From an uncultured Gammaproteobacteria bacterium (lineage in GTDB: Bacteria > Pseudomonadota > Gammaproteobacteria > CAJQNE01), in NCBI GenBank assembly GCA_905479545.1, contig CAJQNE010000317.1, positions 1-7,263 of the forward strand: 7,263 bases of DNA, read 5' to 3'. Of the stretch, positions 1 to 6,741 are shown in pieces (position 1 is the first letter of the stretch; every line of letters starts with the position of its first letter). The notes under the pieces were generated by a model, which saw only the letters and a program-made list of their open reading frames with translations, made no database searches and was not told where the DNA came from. Both the position numbers and the translations under genes were made by a program.

Positions 1-2387
1 AGGTCGTTCGTGATAACAGAGCTGCTGCAACTAGTCTCACGTTTCGAACCGTTTCCGCCGATTCACTTTGGTCATTAGAAGCTACGTTTTTTCGCCCCGA
101 TAATGACGGTTACTTAAAACTAGCGAAGCAACTTCTTAGCGACTCTAGAGAGCTTCCAAATCTAGATATGTCGTTGCGTTCGTACTACATGCCTGTCGAC
201 CAAATAGCTATTGGCACGATTGCCATGGCTGGTAGTGGTGACGACGCTCGCGCCGATGCCATGAAAAAAATAGTGGAGCGAACCGCTATGTTCTATGAAG
301 GTTTGCCTGAGGAAGAGCGTGAAATTGCAATGCAAGTTCATGAGCGTTTAGGCGCTCAGGTTTATCCCGCTATTCTCGATTCCGGACAAAAGCCATCTAG
401 CGACCCTGTTCTTATAACTAACCGCATTTTTGAAAAATTTACTACGGGCCCAGCAGCCGCAGATTTTCTTACAGTTAACGAGTCTAAAATTCTAGACAAA
501 GCTATGGGATACCAAGACCCGCGGCTTGATACTCGCATCGTTGTATTACCTGGTGATGAGGCGTTGATAGCAGGGTTTAGCTACGTATTCGATAGTAGTG
601 ACATTGAACCTGAGTACGGTGTTTCAGAGGCACTTTTAGACAAAGATCTCGTGGCCACAACTGACGCATCAGTTGTATCTGCACTGGCGCAGTTGTATCA
701 CCTTTTTCCTCCTACAGTTGGCCACCCCGAGTTACCCGGTTTTATGGGGCAAGTGTACGGAGAGGGGCTGGACCTGGGGGGGTACGAAGAAGAGATCGCT
801 CAATATTGCAATGAATACTCAGATGAGCCGGCCCAGCGCCCATACCTGCTGTGCAAAGCGAGTCCAACATCCGAGGCTCGGAATGGTGAAACTGATGAAA
901 TCGATGAGATCAGTGATATTTCACTTGTTTTGGATTTGGTTAAGCGGAGCCGTGAAGATGGTGGCGACCCGTTGGATTTAGTCATTAGAAGCGGAGGTCA
1001 TCAATATTCCGGTTTGTCATCTGGCGGGAACAATACAGTCGTCATTTTGATGGATAACTTTACAGATATTTCGCAACGTGCTGATTCGGAACAACCGGGC
1101 AAACACCTGCTGACTGTTGGTGCTGGCGTTTTAGTTACGAAACTTTATAAGTCGTTGAGCTGCCGGGGGTTAGTGCTTCCGGGTGGTCAGTGTCCCAAGG
1201 TGAAGTTGGGCGGGCACGTGCAAACGGGTGGTTATGGTTTTTTCACCCGCTCGGCAGGTTTGCTGCTCGATTACGTACATTCATTCAAGATTGTATTAGC
1301 GAATAAATCCGTAAAAACTGTCACGCGGCCCTCCGCGGCAACCGCAGGTGATCCGATTAACGATGAGCTATTCAGAGCTGTTCTGGGCGGCAGTCCCGGT
1401 TCATTCGGCGTGCTAATAAGCTACACATTTTCCTTGTCACCAGACAGTGCACAGACGACTTCAACGCGATACAAAGGCACGCGCATTTATACGAGTAAGA
1501 AGGCTCGTAAAATGATGGATCATATGAGAGCTTGGTCTGATGGGGTTGGGGCAGAAATGAGTGGTTTGGGAACCCCGATTCCTCCGGGGCGGGATTTTAT
1601 CATCACATTTTCCTCAGCCGCTCAACGTCTCAAACTGCCGTTAATTCGAACGCATATCAATGTTTTGGAAACTGGTGAGAATAACCGTCCGTCAGAGGAC
1701 AAGTTGCAAGATCCAGCTAACACTAACAACAGCATGAAACTGAAATGGCCGTTTTCGGCGTATCAATGTTTACCTGGGTCCGAGATTTACTGCTTTGGCG
1801 CAACAGAACGCAATGGGCAAAATATGTCTCTTTTAATCGATGAGGCTATTAGTCGGTCTCCGGCAACATCGAAAGATGGGCGAGAGCTGGACTTGCCTTA
1901 TCAGAAGCGTTTGCATTGCAGCAGTAATCCTCTCTCAGAAAAATTTGTTGAAAAATTTTGTGACCAGATGGATGAGATCGTTCGTGGAGGCTTTTGGAGT
2001 GACATTAACCTAATAGCTCAAGTTGGAGTGCTGGGTGGGAAGCATGCGGACCCAGATGCCGCAGCACTGAGCGCAATCGAGCATAGGGATGCCGTGGTTG
2101 GCTTTACGTTCGACATTTTTCACTCACCTAATCAGAAGGCGCGAGTCAGGGCCAAAGAACTTCAGGAGAAAATCGCAGGCTGGGTTGGTGAGCATTTTAA
2201 CGATAAGCAGGAACGCCGAATTTTATGGGGTACCTTCGATAGCACATCATTGGCCGACGAGACGGTACGCAAGGCTTATTACCCGAATGATGAGCGTTTT
2301 GAGCGCTTAGTTAAAGTTAAGCAGAAGGTCGACTCTGAAGACATATTCCGCAACGAGTTTACTATTCCGCCAACACTCGTAGGTTGA
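1..2387 (+). CDS. Berberine-bridge-enzyme-like FAD-dependent oxidoreductase with a large unrecognised N-terminal region (5' partial)
   Basis: The frame is open from position 3 to the TGA at 2385-2387, so the gene starts left of the window. The ATG at 168 has no Shine-Dalgarno sequence and is probably internal, though an automatic annotation could pick it. Numbering from that ATG, residues ~224-425 are a PCMH-type FAD-binding domain: VIRSGGHQYSG at 272-282, GGQCPKVKLGGH at 339-350, TGGYG at 353-357, and GGSPGSFGVL at 407-416. His278 and Cys342 sit where berberine bridge enzyme and gluco-oligosaccharide oxidase bind FAD covalently twice (64 residues apart here, 62 in the plant enzyme). The C-terminal BBE domain ends around 704-736 (AYYPNDERFERL, then KQKVD...IFRNEFTIPP). 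Such enzymes oxidise sugars, alkaloids or other secondary metabolites with O2; the substrate here is unknown. I do not recognise residues 1-~220 or the 55 codons before them. They are acidic and show no clear signal peptide or membrane segment. The family call is firm; the role is not. Confidence 0.9.
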   Translation, partial: VVRDNRAAATSLTFRTVSADSLWSLEATFFRPDNDGYLKLAKQLLSDSRELPNLDMSLRSYYMPVDQIAIGTIAMAGSGDDARADAMKKIVERTAMFYEGLPEEEREIAMQVHERLGAQVYPAILDSGQKPSSDPVLITNRIFEKFTTGPAAADFLTVNESKILDKAMGYQDPRLDTRIVVLPGDEALIAGFSYVFDSSDIEPEYGVSEALLDKDLVATTDASVVSALAQLYHLFPPTVGHPELPGFMGQVYGEGLDLGGYEEEIAQYCNEYSDEPAQRPYLLCKASPTSEARNGETDEIDEISDISLVLDLVKRSREDGGDPLDLVIRSGGHQYSGLSSGGNNTVVILMDNFTDISQRADSEQPGKHLLTVGAGVLVTKLYKSLSCRGLVLPGGQCPKVKLGGHVQTGGYGFFTRSAGLLLDYVHSFKIVLANKSVKTVTRPSAATAGDPINDELFRAVLGGSPGSFGVLISYTFSLSPDSAQTTSTRYKGTRIYTSKKARKMMDHMRAWSDGVGAEMSGLGTPIPPGRDFIITFSSAAQRLKLPLIRTHINVLETGENNRPSEDKLQDPANTNNSMKLKWPFSAYQCLPGSEIYCFGATERNGQNMSLLIDEAISRSPATSKDGRELDLPYQKRLHCSSNPLSEKFVEKFCDQMDEIVRGGFWSDINLIAQVGVLGGKHADPDAAALSAIEHRDAVVGFTFDIFHSPNQKARVRAKELQEKIAGWVGEHFNDKQERRILWGTFDSTSLADETVRKAYYPNDERFERLVKVKQKVDSEDIFRNEFTIPPTLVG

Positions 2388-2435
2388 GTTGGGGCGTGTG
2401 ACCACGCGTTAGCTGAGCGTAATGGTTTAGTTCTA

Positions 2436-2470
2436 AAAAGCGAGGGTTCGCATAGCGAGCCCTCGCTTTT
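2436..2470. terminator. Bidirectional intrinsic terminator between convergent genes
   Basis: The arms AAAAGCGAGGG (2436-2446) and CCCTCGCTTTT (2460-2470) are exact reverse complements. The stem continues inward through TTCG/CGAG (one G-U wobble), giving a 15-bp stem with a 5-nt loop, CATAG. The T-run on the right serves the flavoprotein transcript (stop at 2387). The A-run on the left reads as TTTTT on the minus strand and serves the LuxR transcript (stop at 2491). The symmetry and the position midway between two convergent stops support use in both directions. Confidence 0.9.
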
Positions 2471-2490
2471 AAACACTGCCAAGACTTTCG

Positions 2491-3165
2491 CTAAGCCGCC
2501 ACGCGACTATTAGTCGCCAATTTAGCATTTGCCATAGTTGTTGTGGCAAACGCTACCAGACCCAGTTGCCCACGGCTGCCGGTTTTAGCACAAAGCGCCT
2601 TGATTTGTGAACGGATCGTTTCGCTGCTGGTGGCACGTTGCGTGGCAATTTCATGAGTGCCGGCACCTCGTAAAATCATTGACAGCACCTCGGTCTCAGC
2701 GGTGGTTATGCCGAATTGCTCGTTTAGCAGGTGACGGTAGAGGCGAAGTAGACATGGCGGCGATGGGCGTATTAGCACTAAGAATGAAGTTGCGCCTATG
2801 GCGTGTTTTTCGTCTGCGCCATGCTGATGCTGACTTGGCTGAATAACAAGCGTTAGCTCGTCGTATTTTGGGTGGCGGAGTTCTATAGCGACCGGACGGT
2901 GTTGGCGTAGCGTGGAGAGCAGTGCATGTGCCAACAATTGATGATGCGATTGCTCTGAACATTGCAACTGCTGCCGCTCTAGACACAGCAAACGGCTACG
3001 CTGCAATAGTGCTTCAGCAAGCTCGTTCATTTCTGAAACGATCAAATGTTCTGTGATGTGAAACGATGCGATGCCGAGAGCTGCCATATTGTCGCCAGGA
3101 AAGTGGCAAGCGGCTTGGTTGTGTGCCGCTTGGTTTGCGGCTATATCTTGTTTAGCGATGATCAT
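2491..3165 (-). CDS. LuxR-family helix-turn-helix transcriptional regulator with short PAS-like N-terminus
   Basis: A 224-residue DNA-binding protein. The C-terminal ~55 residues are a LuxR/GerE HTH: FGITTAETEVL (151-161), the family glycine at G167, HEIA (171-174), the recognition-helix segment SSETIRSQI (180-188), and KTG...Q at 194-200. The order matches the LT..E..VL...G.s..EIA..l..s..TV...i...K family pattern. Residues ~27-135 (GIASFHITEHLIVSEMN, then LAEALL, then FLVLIRP) resemble the second half of the sensor region found in many 350-400 residue proteobacterial LuxR proteins, so the usual first half appears to be missing. The start at 3165 is preceded by a weak GGGGA at 7 nt; Met27 is an alternative but has no ribosome site. 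It lies 127 nt downstream of the ATPase gene on the same strand and converges on the flavoprotein gene. The ligand and targets are unknown; control of the neighbouring genes is inference. Confidence 0.85.
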   Translation of the reverse strand: MIIAKQDIAANQAAHNQAACHFPGDNMAALGIASFHITEHLIVSEMNELAEALLQRSRLLCLERQQLQCSEQSHHQLLAHALLSTLRQHRPVAIELRHPKYDELTLVIQPSQHQHGADEKHAIGATSFLVLIRPSPPCLLRLYRHLLNEQFGITTAETEVLSMILRGAGTHEIATQRATSSETIRSQIKALCAKTGSRGQLGLVAFATTTMANAKLATNSRVAA

Positions 3166-3172
3166 GGTGTAG

Positions 3173-3177
3173 TCCCC
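3173..3177 (-). promoter_or_regulatory. Weak ribosome binding site of the LuxR-type gene
   Basis: On the minus strand GGGGA lies 7 nt upstream of the ATG at 3165. It is only a partial match to the anti-Shine-Dalgarno complement, but it favours this start over the internal Met27 codon, which has no such sequence. Confidence 0.4.
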
Positions 3178-3187
3178 ATTAGTTATA

Positions 3188-3208
3188 CCCGGCTCCCTAT
3201 TCGCCGGG
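3188..3208 (-). promoter_or_regulatory. Small GC-rich dyad in the LuxR gene leader
   Basis: CCCGGC (3188-3193) and GCCGGG (3203-3208) are exact complements separated by 9 nt. The dyad would form a 6-bp GC-only hairpin in the leader RNA of the LuxR-type gene, ending 22 nt before the start codon. It has no T-run on either side, so it is not an intrinsic terminator. It could affect translation or mRNA stability, or be chance. Confidence 0.3.
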
Positions 3209-3221
3209 GGTTCCTAATGAA

Positions 3222-3250
3222 GGCGTAACCTTTTTGGTTACGCTGTAACC
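3222..3250. promoter_or_regulatory. Triple half-site operator candidate upstream of the LuxR-type gene
   Basis: Three copies of one hexamer alternate in orientation: GTAACC (3225-3230), GGTTAC (3236-3241), GTAACC (3245-3250). They form two overlapping perfect dyads sharing the middle copy: GCGTAACC-N5-GGTTACGC (3223-3243) and GGTTAC-N3-GTAACC (3236-3250). The left dyad could also be a hairpin in RNA, but no T-run follows it. If the candidate -10 at 3258-3263 is real, the array covers about +1 to +30 of the LuxR transcript, a position typical of repression or roadblock. The binding protein is unknown; autoregulation by the LuxR protein is one possibility. Confidence 0.6.
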
Positions 3251-3257
3251 TATTTGC

Positions 3258-3263
3258 AGTATA
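3258..3263 (-). promoter_or_regulatory. Candidate -10 element for the LuxR-type gene
   Basis: On the minus strand the hexamer reads TATACT, five of six matches to the sigma-70 -10 consensus. No convincing -35 hexamer lies 16-18 nt upstream, so the promoter would be weak or activator-dependent. The predicted transcript start is near 3251, giving a leader of about 85 nt. It is flanked on both sides by the repeat GGTYACAGC (minus strand; + positions 3242-3250 and 3264-3272). Confidence 0.35.
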
Positions 3264-3272
3264 GCTGTGACC
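3264..3272. repeat. Outlying copy of the GCTGTRACC direct repeat
   Basis: GCTGTGACC here matches GCTGTAACC at 3242-3250 in eight of nine bases, with starts 22 bp apart. A weaker copy, GGCGTAACC (3222-3230), lies a further 20 bp away. The ~20-22 bp period is about two helical turns, so all three would lie on nearly the same face of the DNA. Confidence 0.45.
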
Positions 3273-3292
3273 ATATTCTGGCGATCTAGCCG

Positions 3293-6200
3293 CTATTTGC
3301 CTCGCGCGTCACTAATATGCAGTATTTCCCAGCCGACTTGTTGCATAGCGCCGGGTTTGTATTCGCAGAATCGCCCGGTTTTAATATTGTCTTGCAAATA
3401 GCTGCCGATGGCGGGTTCTAGCTGGGCAATTTTTTTAATGGTGGTTCGAATGGCTTTAGTTGCGGCGCTCCGGGCGCGGTCTGCGTGTGAGCTGAATTCA
3501 CGTGGCCGGCCGCCTATCCCAGTGGCTGCTATCAACTGTTCGGTTACTATGTCCATTTCTGCTTGGTGGCGGGTTAATGAGCCAAGGTCGTTGTTATTTT
3601 CGGCCTCCGCAATGCTATCGCGAAGGCTCTCTATGCGCTGCTTATATTGTGCCCGAGCCTGAGGGTCTAGCAGTTCACTGCTTGCCCCGAGGTTATTGGT
3701 GACAGTGCAACCTTGGGTTTCATCGGGAGCGGTTTTCTGGGCGGTGTTGGCACTGGACGTCACCAGATCCACTGCCGATATAGGGCGGCCTGCCGAGGTA
3801 AGCAGCTGAGACAGATAGTCTAAGCCAGTGGAGTGCCGTACGCGGTGCAGTCGGCCTTCAACGGCGAGCGACCAGTACTGTGCTTCTTTGCGTAACTGAA
3901 CCCGGCACTGGATAGCTGGCACTGCCGATTTCGTGTTGTTGGGGTTTTTTAACCGTAGTTGTAACGTTTCATACTGTTTGAGGGCGCGTGGAAAATTGAA
4001 GTTAGCGAGGTACTTTTCAATCACAGCGCATTCATCAGCGATGTGTGATGTTTGGTTTGGGCGGCGTGAGTCAAGAAGTGCTTCAACTCGATTGATCCGG
4101 GCATAACACTCGTAGGCTATTGAGTGCATTTTTCGTTCAGCATTAATGGCGTATAAATAGTGGCTATCGGCGGAAGCATAATCACCTCCGCATTGAGCAA
4201 GCTGTCCCAGAGTGCGGGATACCGAGCCTCGATAACAACCGTGGTAAATCAGGGCATGTTGATCTGCATGTGGAAGTAGACGTTCATATAAACGAGCTGC
4301 CGCCAGCTGGTGGTCCGCTGAGACGGCTATTTCACTCAGCATCCCCATGCTAATTAGCCAGTATGTATCGGGGGCAATGTCTGAAAAATCATTTCTCACA
4401 TATTGGTCTAGCTCGGCGACAATGGCCGGGTCGTCTGGCGTTACTTCAGACTGGGCATACAGTAGGCCGATGTGTGCTGAGGACGACTGAGGAAGCTGGC
4501 GGCGAGTCTCCTCTAATGTTGGAATGGCGAGTTCTACGGTGTTTCGGTGCCAATGTAGTTGGTGCAGCATTGCAAAATATAACATCCAAGCCATAAGGTT
4601 GGAGTTGCCAGAGCCATGCTCTAGCGCCTTCACTGCCTGAGCTTCAGCATCGTCAAAATGCCCAGCTATAGCGAGTCGCAGTGCTTCGTGAGTCATCGCT
4701 AACCAAGTTGGTAGGTTGTTTTGCAATTCTTCAGCGATTTTTTTAAGCATGGACCGGGAGTGATCGGCCTGCACGAAATTGCCTGCTTCAAGGGAGTGCT
4801 GGATTAGTTCTTCAAGCCCTAAAACCTCAATGCGTGCATTGCCCGCCTGCTGAGCCAAAGTGATGATGCGTTGCGCATCTGATATCCGAGTCGCAATGTT
4901 GCCAGGCTCGTAGATTGCTTGGGCGGTGAAATGAAGAACTTGTGCGTGAACGACGGGGTCGTCGCATTTCTGGCATAAATCCCGTGCTTCATGAGCTTGG
5001 CGTTTTGCTTCTTCACGCTCGTGCGAGTAAAGCAGTGCCTGAGCGAGCCTGGCCATCGCCAGGCTGCGCAGTGCGATTTCATCGGCCTCAGCTAGTTCAA
5101 GTCCGCGCCGAAGCTGGCTAATTAGTTTAGGGCCCGTGTTTCCTATATCTGTCATTGCGCCACAACCAAGCGCGGCGCGAATAGCGTCCCGGCCGCTCTT
5201 AGCGTTGCACGCTTCGTCAAATGATAAATTGAAGTTTGTCTTTGCTTGTTTGAATTCGCCCAGCGCCAGTGATGACCTGCCTGCCACAAGATAGGCCTCC
5301 GCTGCGTCACGATGGTTATCTCCACCGCTTGCTAGTAATGCATTAAGCGATAGCGAGGATAATTCCAGTGCTTCTTCGTAGGCGCCTGAGCGGAGCGCCG
5401 CAGTTGCCGCAGTCCGTAGCCTTTTAATTACGGTGCCTAATGGCGATATCGGCAACGACGCGTGGTAGTGTCGAGCCACTGTGGATAACGGAAATGCAAT
5501 ATCGGAGCGAGCCCGCTCCATTGCGAGAGCGATATTCTGGTGCAGCTGCTGACATTGCTTGGAGGTAATTTTTCGGCTAAAAAACTCTCGGATAAAGTCG
5601 TGATTAAAGCGGTAGTCACTCGCCAGGGTAGGGGCTGCGCCGACGCTGAGGCGTTCTACTATGTTCAACTCTAGTGCTGGTGCCAACAAGCTTTCCGGCT
5701 CGGAGCCTGAGTTGTTTAGCGCCATTACCAGTAGCCGGGAACTGAACTCGCGACCAATAAGGGCTGCTGTTGCTAGCGCTTCGAGACAGTCTGGTGAAAG
5801 CAGACGAATTCTCTGCTCTAGAATGTCTTTCAATACCAGTGGCAGCGCCGCCCCATCTAATTGATTCCGCTGCGACTGTAGGCGAGCGAACTCTGTGAAA
5901 AATAGCGGGTTGCCGCCCGAAACAGCTTCAAGTTCCTCAGCTAGTTTGGGCGTTATTAGCTCGCCGGTAAACTGTTTGTACAATTCTGCACTGTGCTGCT
6001 CATTTAGCCCGCCCAGTTCAATGGTATGACCTTCTCTGGCGACCTTGGCCAAAGGCTGCGATATCTCGGTAGAACTTTCGGCTTCTTTAGTTCGGTAAGC
6101 GCCAAGGATCATTAACGGGACTTCAGCAAGTTGGCGCATGATGTAGAGCAGCAGCGTTAGCGAACTTGCATCTGCGGCGTGCATGTCATCGAATATGATT

Positions 6201-6664
6201 AGTAATTTTGTGTTTTTGCAGGATTCTGCCAACACTTGAGATATGGCTTCGAACACCCGCAGCCGGGCACCTTCGTTCAGCGTTATAACCCGTCCGTCCG
6301 AGTGGTGTTGATTAAAGGTCGCTGGAAGCCCCCCGCGGAGAGAGTCGGGCAACTCATCGAGATCGAAACTCCCTGTTAGCAGCTCACTGAACCTTGCTTC
6401 CCCGATAATGCTGGCGCAGGACTTCAATATGCCTTTCCATGGCCAGAAGGCAGGAGCCGAACCAGCTTCCCAGCACCGGCCCCAGGCTGCAACAAATCCT
6501 TGATTACAGGCTTGCGCTTCGAAAGCACGGGCCAGCGTTGTTTTTCCGATGCCCGGTTCGCCGCTTAACAGTTGTAGGGTTATTTGACCGTTGCTTGCTG
6601 CTACCATCGCACGCTCGAGCTCTGAGAGTTCAGCGTTTCGACCAACGAAGTTTTTTAGCTCCAA
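3293..6664 (-). CDS. Large STAND-like AAA ATPase (AAA_16 type) with helical-repeat body, LAL/MalT-like signalling protein
   Basis: A 1123-residue, probably cytoplasmic signalling ATPase. It opens with FVGRNAEL (6-13), typical of AAA_16 proteins. Then follow Walker A GEPGIGKTT (35-43), the family segment WGRCWEAG...FWPW (61-76), Walker B LLIIFDDMHAAD (154-165), a sensor-1-like GAYR (188-191), SGGNPLFF (249-256) and YRFNHDFIRE (351-360) in a winged-helix-like part. From ~413 to ~920 it is an alpha-helical, TPR-like repeat array. The tail has a strand/winged-helix-like piece (~928-968), a charged coiled-coil-like stretch (~1003-1045), GIGGR (1049-1053) and GRFCEY (1097-1102), a pattern I know from the C-termini of many large bacterial predicted ATPases. 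No LuxR HTH is present. The start is TTG: an in-frame TAG lies three codons upstream, AAGGAG is 9 nt away, and the next Met (20) would remove the FVGR motif. It is 163 nt downstream of glyS on the same strand and 127 nt upstream of the LuxR gene. The stimulus and partner are unknown. Confidence 0.88.
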   Translation of the reverse strand: MELKNFVGRNAELSELERAMVAASNGQITLQLLSGEPGIGKTTLARAFEAQACNQGFVAAWGRCWEAGSAPAFWPWKGILKSCASIIGEARFSELLTGSFDLDELPDSLRGGLPATFNQHHSDGRVITLNEGARLRVFEAISQVLAESCKNTKLLIIFDDMHAADASSLTLLLYIMRQLAEVPLMILGAYRTKEAESSTEISQPLAKVAREGHTIELGGLNEQHSAELYKQFTGELITPKLAEELEAVSGGNPLFFTEFARLQSQRNQLDGAALPLVLKDILEQRIRLLSPDCLEALATAALIGREFSSRLLVMALNNSGSEPESLLAPALELNIVERLSVGAAPTLASDYRFNHDFIREFFSRKITSKQCQQLHQNIALAMERARSDIAFPLSTVARHYHASLPISPLGTVIKRLRTAATAALRSGAYEEALELSSLSLNALLASGGDNHRDAAEAYLVAGRSSLALGEFKQAKTNFNLSFDEACNAKSGRDAIRAALGCGAMTDIGNTGPKLISQLRRGLELAEADEIALRSLAMARLAQALLYSHEREEAKRQAHEARDLCQKCDDPVVHAQVLHFTAQAIYEPGNIATRISDAQRIITLAQQAGNARIEVLGLEELIQHSLEAGNFVQADHSRSMLKKIAEELQNNLPTWLAMTHEALRLAIAGHFDDAEAQAVKALEHGSGNSNLMAWMLYFAMLHQLHWHRNTVELAIPTLEETRRQLPQSSSAHIGLLYAQSEVTPDDPAIVAELDQYVRNDFSDIAPDTYWLISMGMLSEIAVSADHQLAAARLYERLLPHADQHALIYHGCYRGSVSRTLGQLAQCGGDYASADSHYLYAINAERKMHSIAYECYARINRVEALLDSRRPNQTSHIADECAVIEKYLANFNFPRALKQYETLQLRLKNPNNTKSAVPAIQCRVQLRKEAQYWSLAVEGRLHRVRHSTGLDYLSQLLTSAGRPISAVDLVTSSANTAQKTAPDETQGCTVTNNLGASSELLDPQARAQYKQRIESLRDSIAEAENNNDLGSLTRHQAEMDIVTEQLIAATGIGGRPREFSSHADRARSAATKAIRTTIKKIAQLEPAIGSYLQDNIKTGRFCEYKPGAMQQVGWEILHISDARGK

Positions 6665-6673
6665 ACTTCGCTA

Positions 6674-6679
6674 CTCCTT
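6674..6679 (-). promoter_or_regulatory. Ribosome binding site that fixes the TTG start of the ATPase gene
   Basis: On the minus strand AAGGAG, a strong Shine-Dalgarno sequence, lies 9 nt before the TTG at 6662-6664. The in-frame stop TAG at 6671-6673 rules out any longer start, so this site decides for TTG. Confidence 0.8.
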
Positions 6680-6714
6680 CATTTGATAATCTTCCGCCAG
6701 TTTACATAGTCCCA

Positions 6715-6738
6715 AACGTTTCAACGTGTTGAAAGGTT
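6715..6738. promoter_or_regulatory. 24-bp near-perfect palindrome upstream of the ATPase gene
   Basis: The core TTTCAAC-GT-GTTGAAA (6719-6734) has perfect 7-bp arms. The symmetry extends outward to 11-bp arms, AACGTTTCAAC and GTTGAAAGGTT, with a single mismatch. The 2-nt centre is too short for a good RNA hairpin loop, which favours a dimeric protein operator. It lies ~50 nt upstream of the ATPase start. On the minus strand it contains TTGAAA, which resembles a -35 hexamer, but no good -10 follows at normal spacing. The regulator is unknown. Confidence 0.55.
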
Positions 6739-6741
6739 ACC
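6735..6741. promoter_or_regulatory. GGTTACC half-site abutting and partly inside the palindrome
   Basis: GGTTACC directly follows the 7-bp core arm and contains the GGTTAC hexamer that is clustered three times upstream of the LuxR-type gene. It could mean that one regulator acts at both promoters. A single hexamer is weak evidence, because isolated copies also occur inside coding sequence at 109-114 and 3542-3547. Confidence 0.3.

Noticed and set aside
168..170. ATG at 168 as the true start of the flavoprotein
   Set aside because: The same frame is open from position 3 with protein-like sequence, and no Shine-Dalgarno sequence precedes the ATG.
2607..2846. Plus-strand open frame opposite the LuxR-type gene, and similar ones at 673-981, 3408-3702, 4363-4596 and 6439-6732
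   Set aside because: Each overlaps a well-supported gene in another frame, has no recognisable domain and lacks a ribosome site. They are shadows of the real coding frames.
3046..3228. Possible small plus-strand protein overlapping the LuxR gene start and leader
   Set aside because: Most of it is antisense to the LuxR N-terminus, its composition is not protein-like, and no ribosome binding site precedes it.
3223..3243. GCGTAACC-N5-GGTTACGC hairpin as an intrinsic terminator of the ATPase gene
   Set aside because: In the minus direction no T-run follows the stem, and the overlap with a second dyad fits an operator better.
3166..3292. ATPase and LuxR genes as one gene broken by a frameshift
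   Set aside because: The gap is 127 bp, holds promoter- and operator-like elements, the ATPase already ends with its own family-typical C-terminal module, and the LuxR protein has its own N-terminal sensor-like part.
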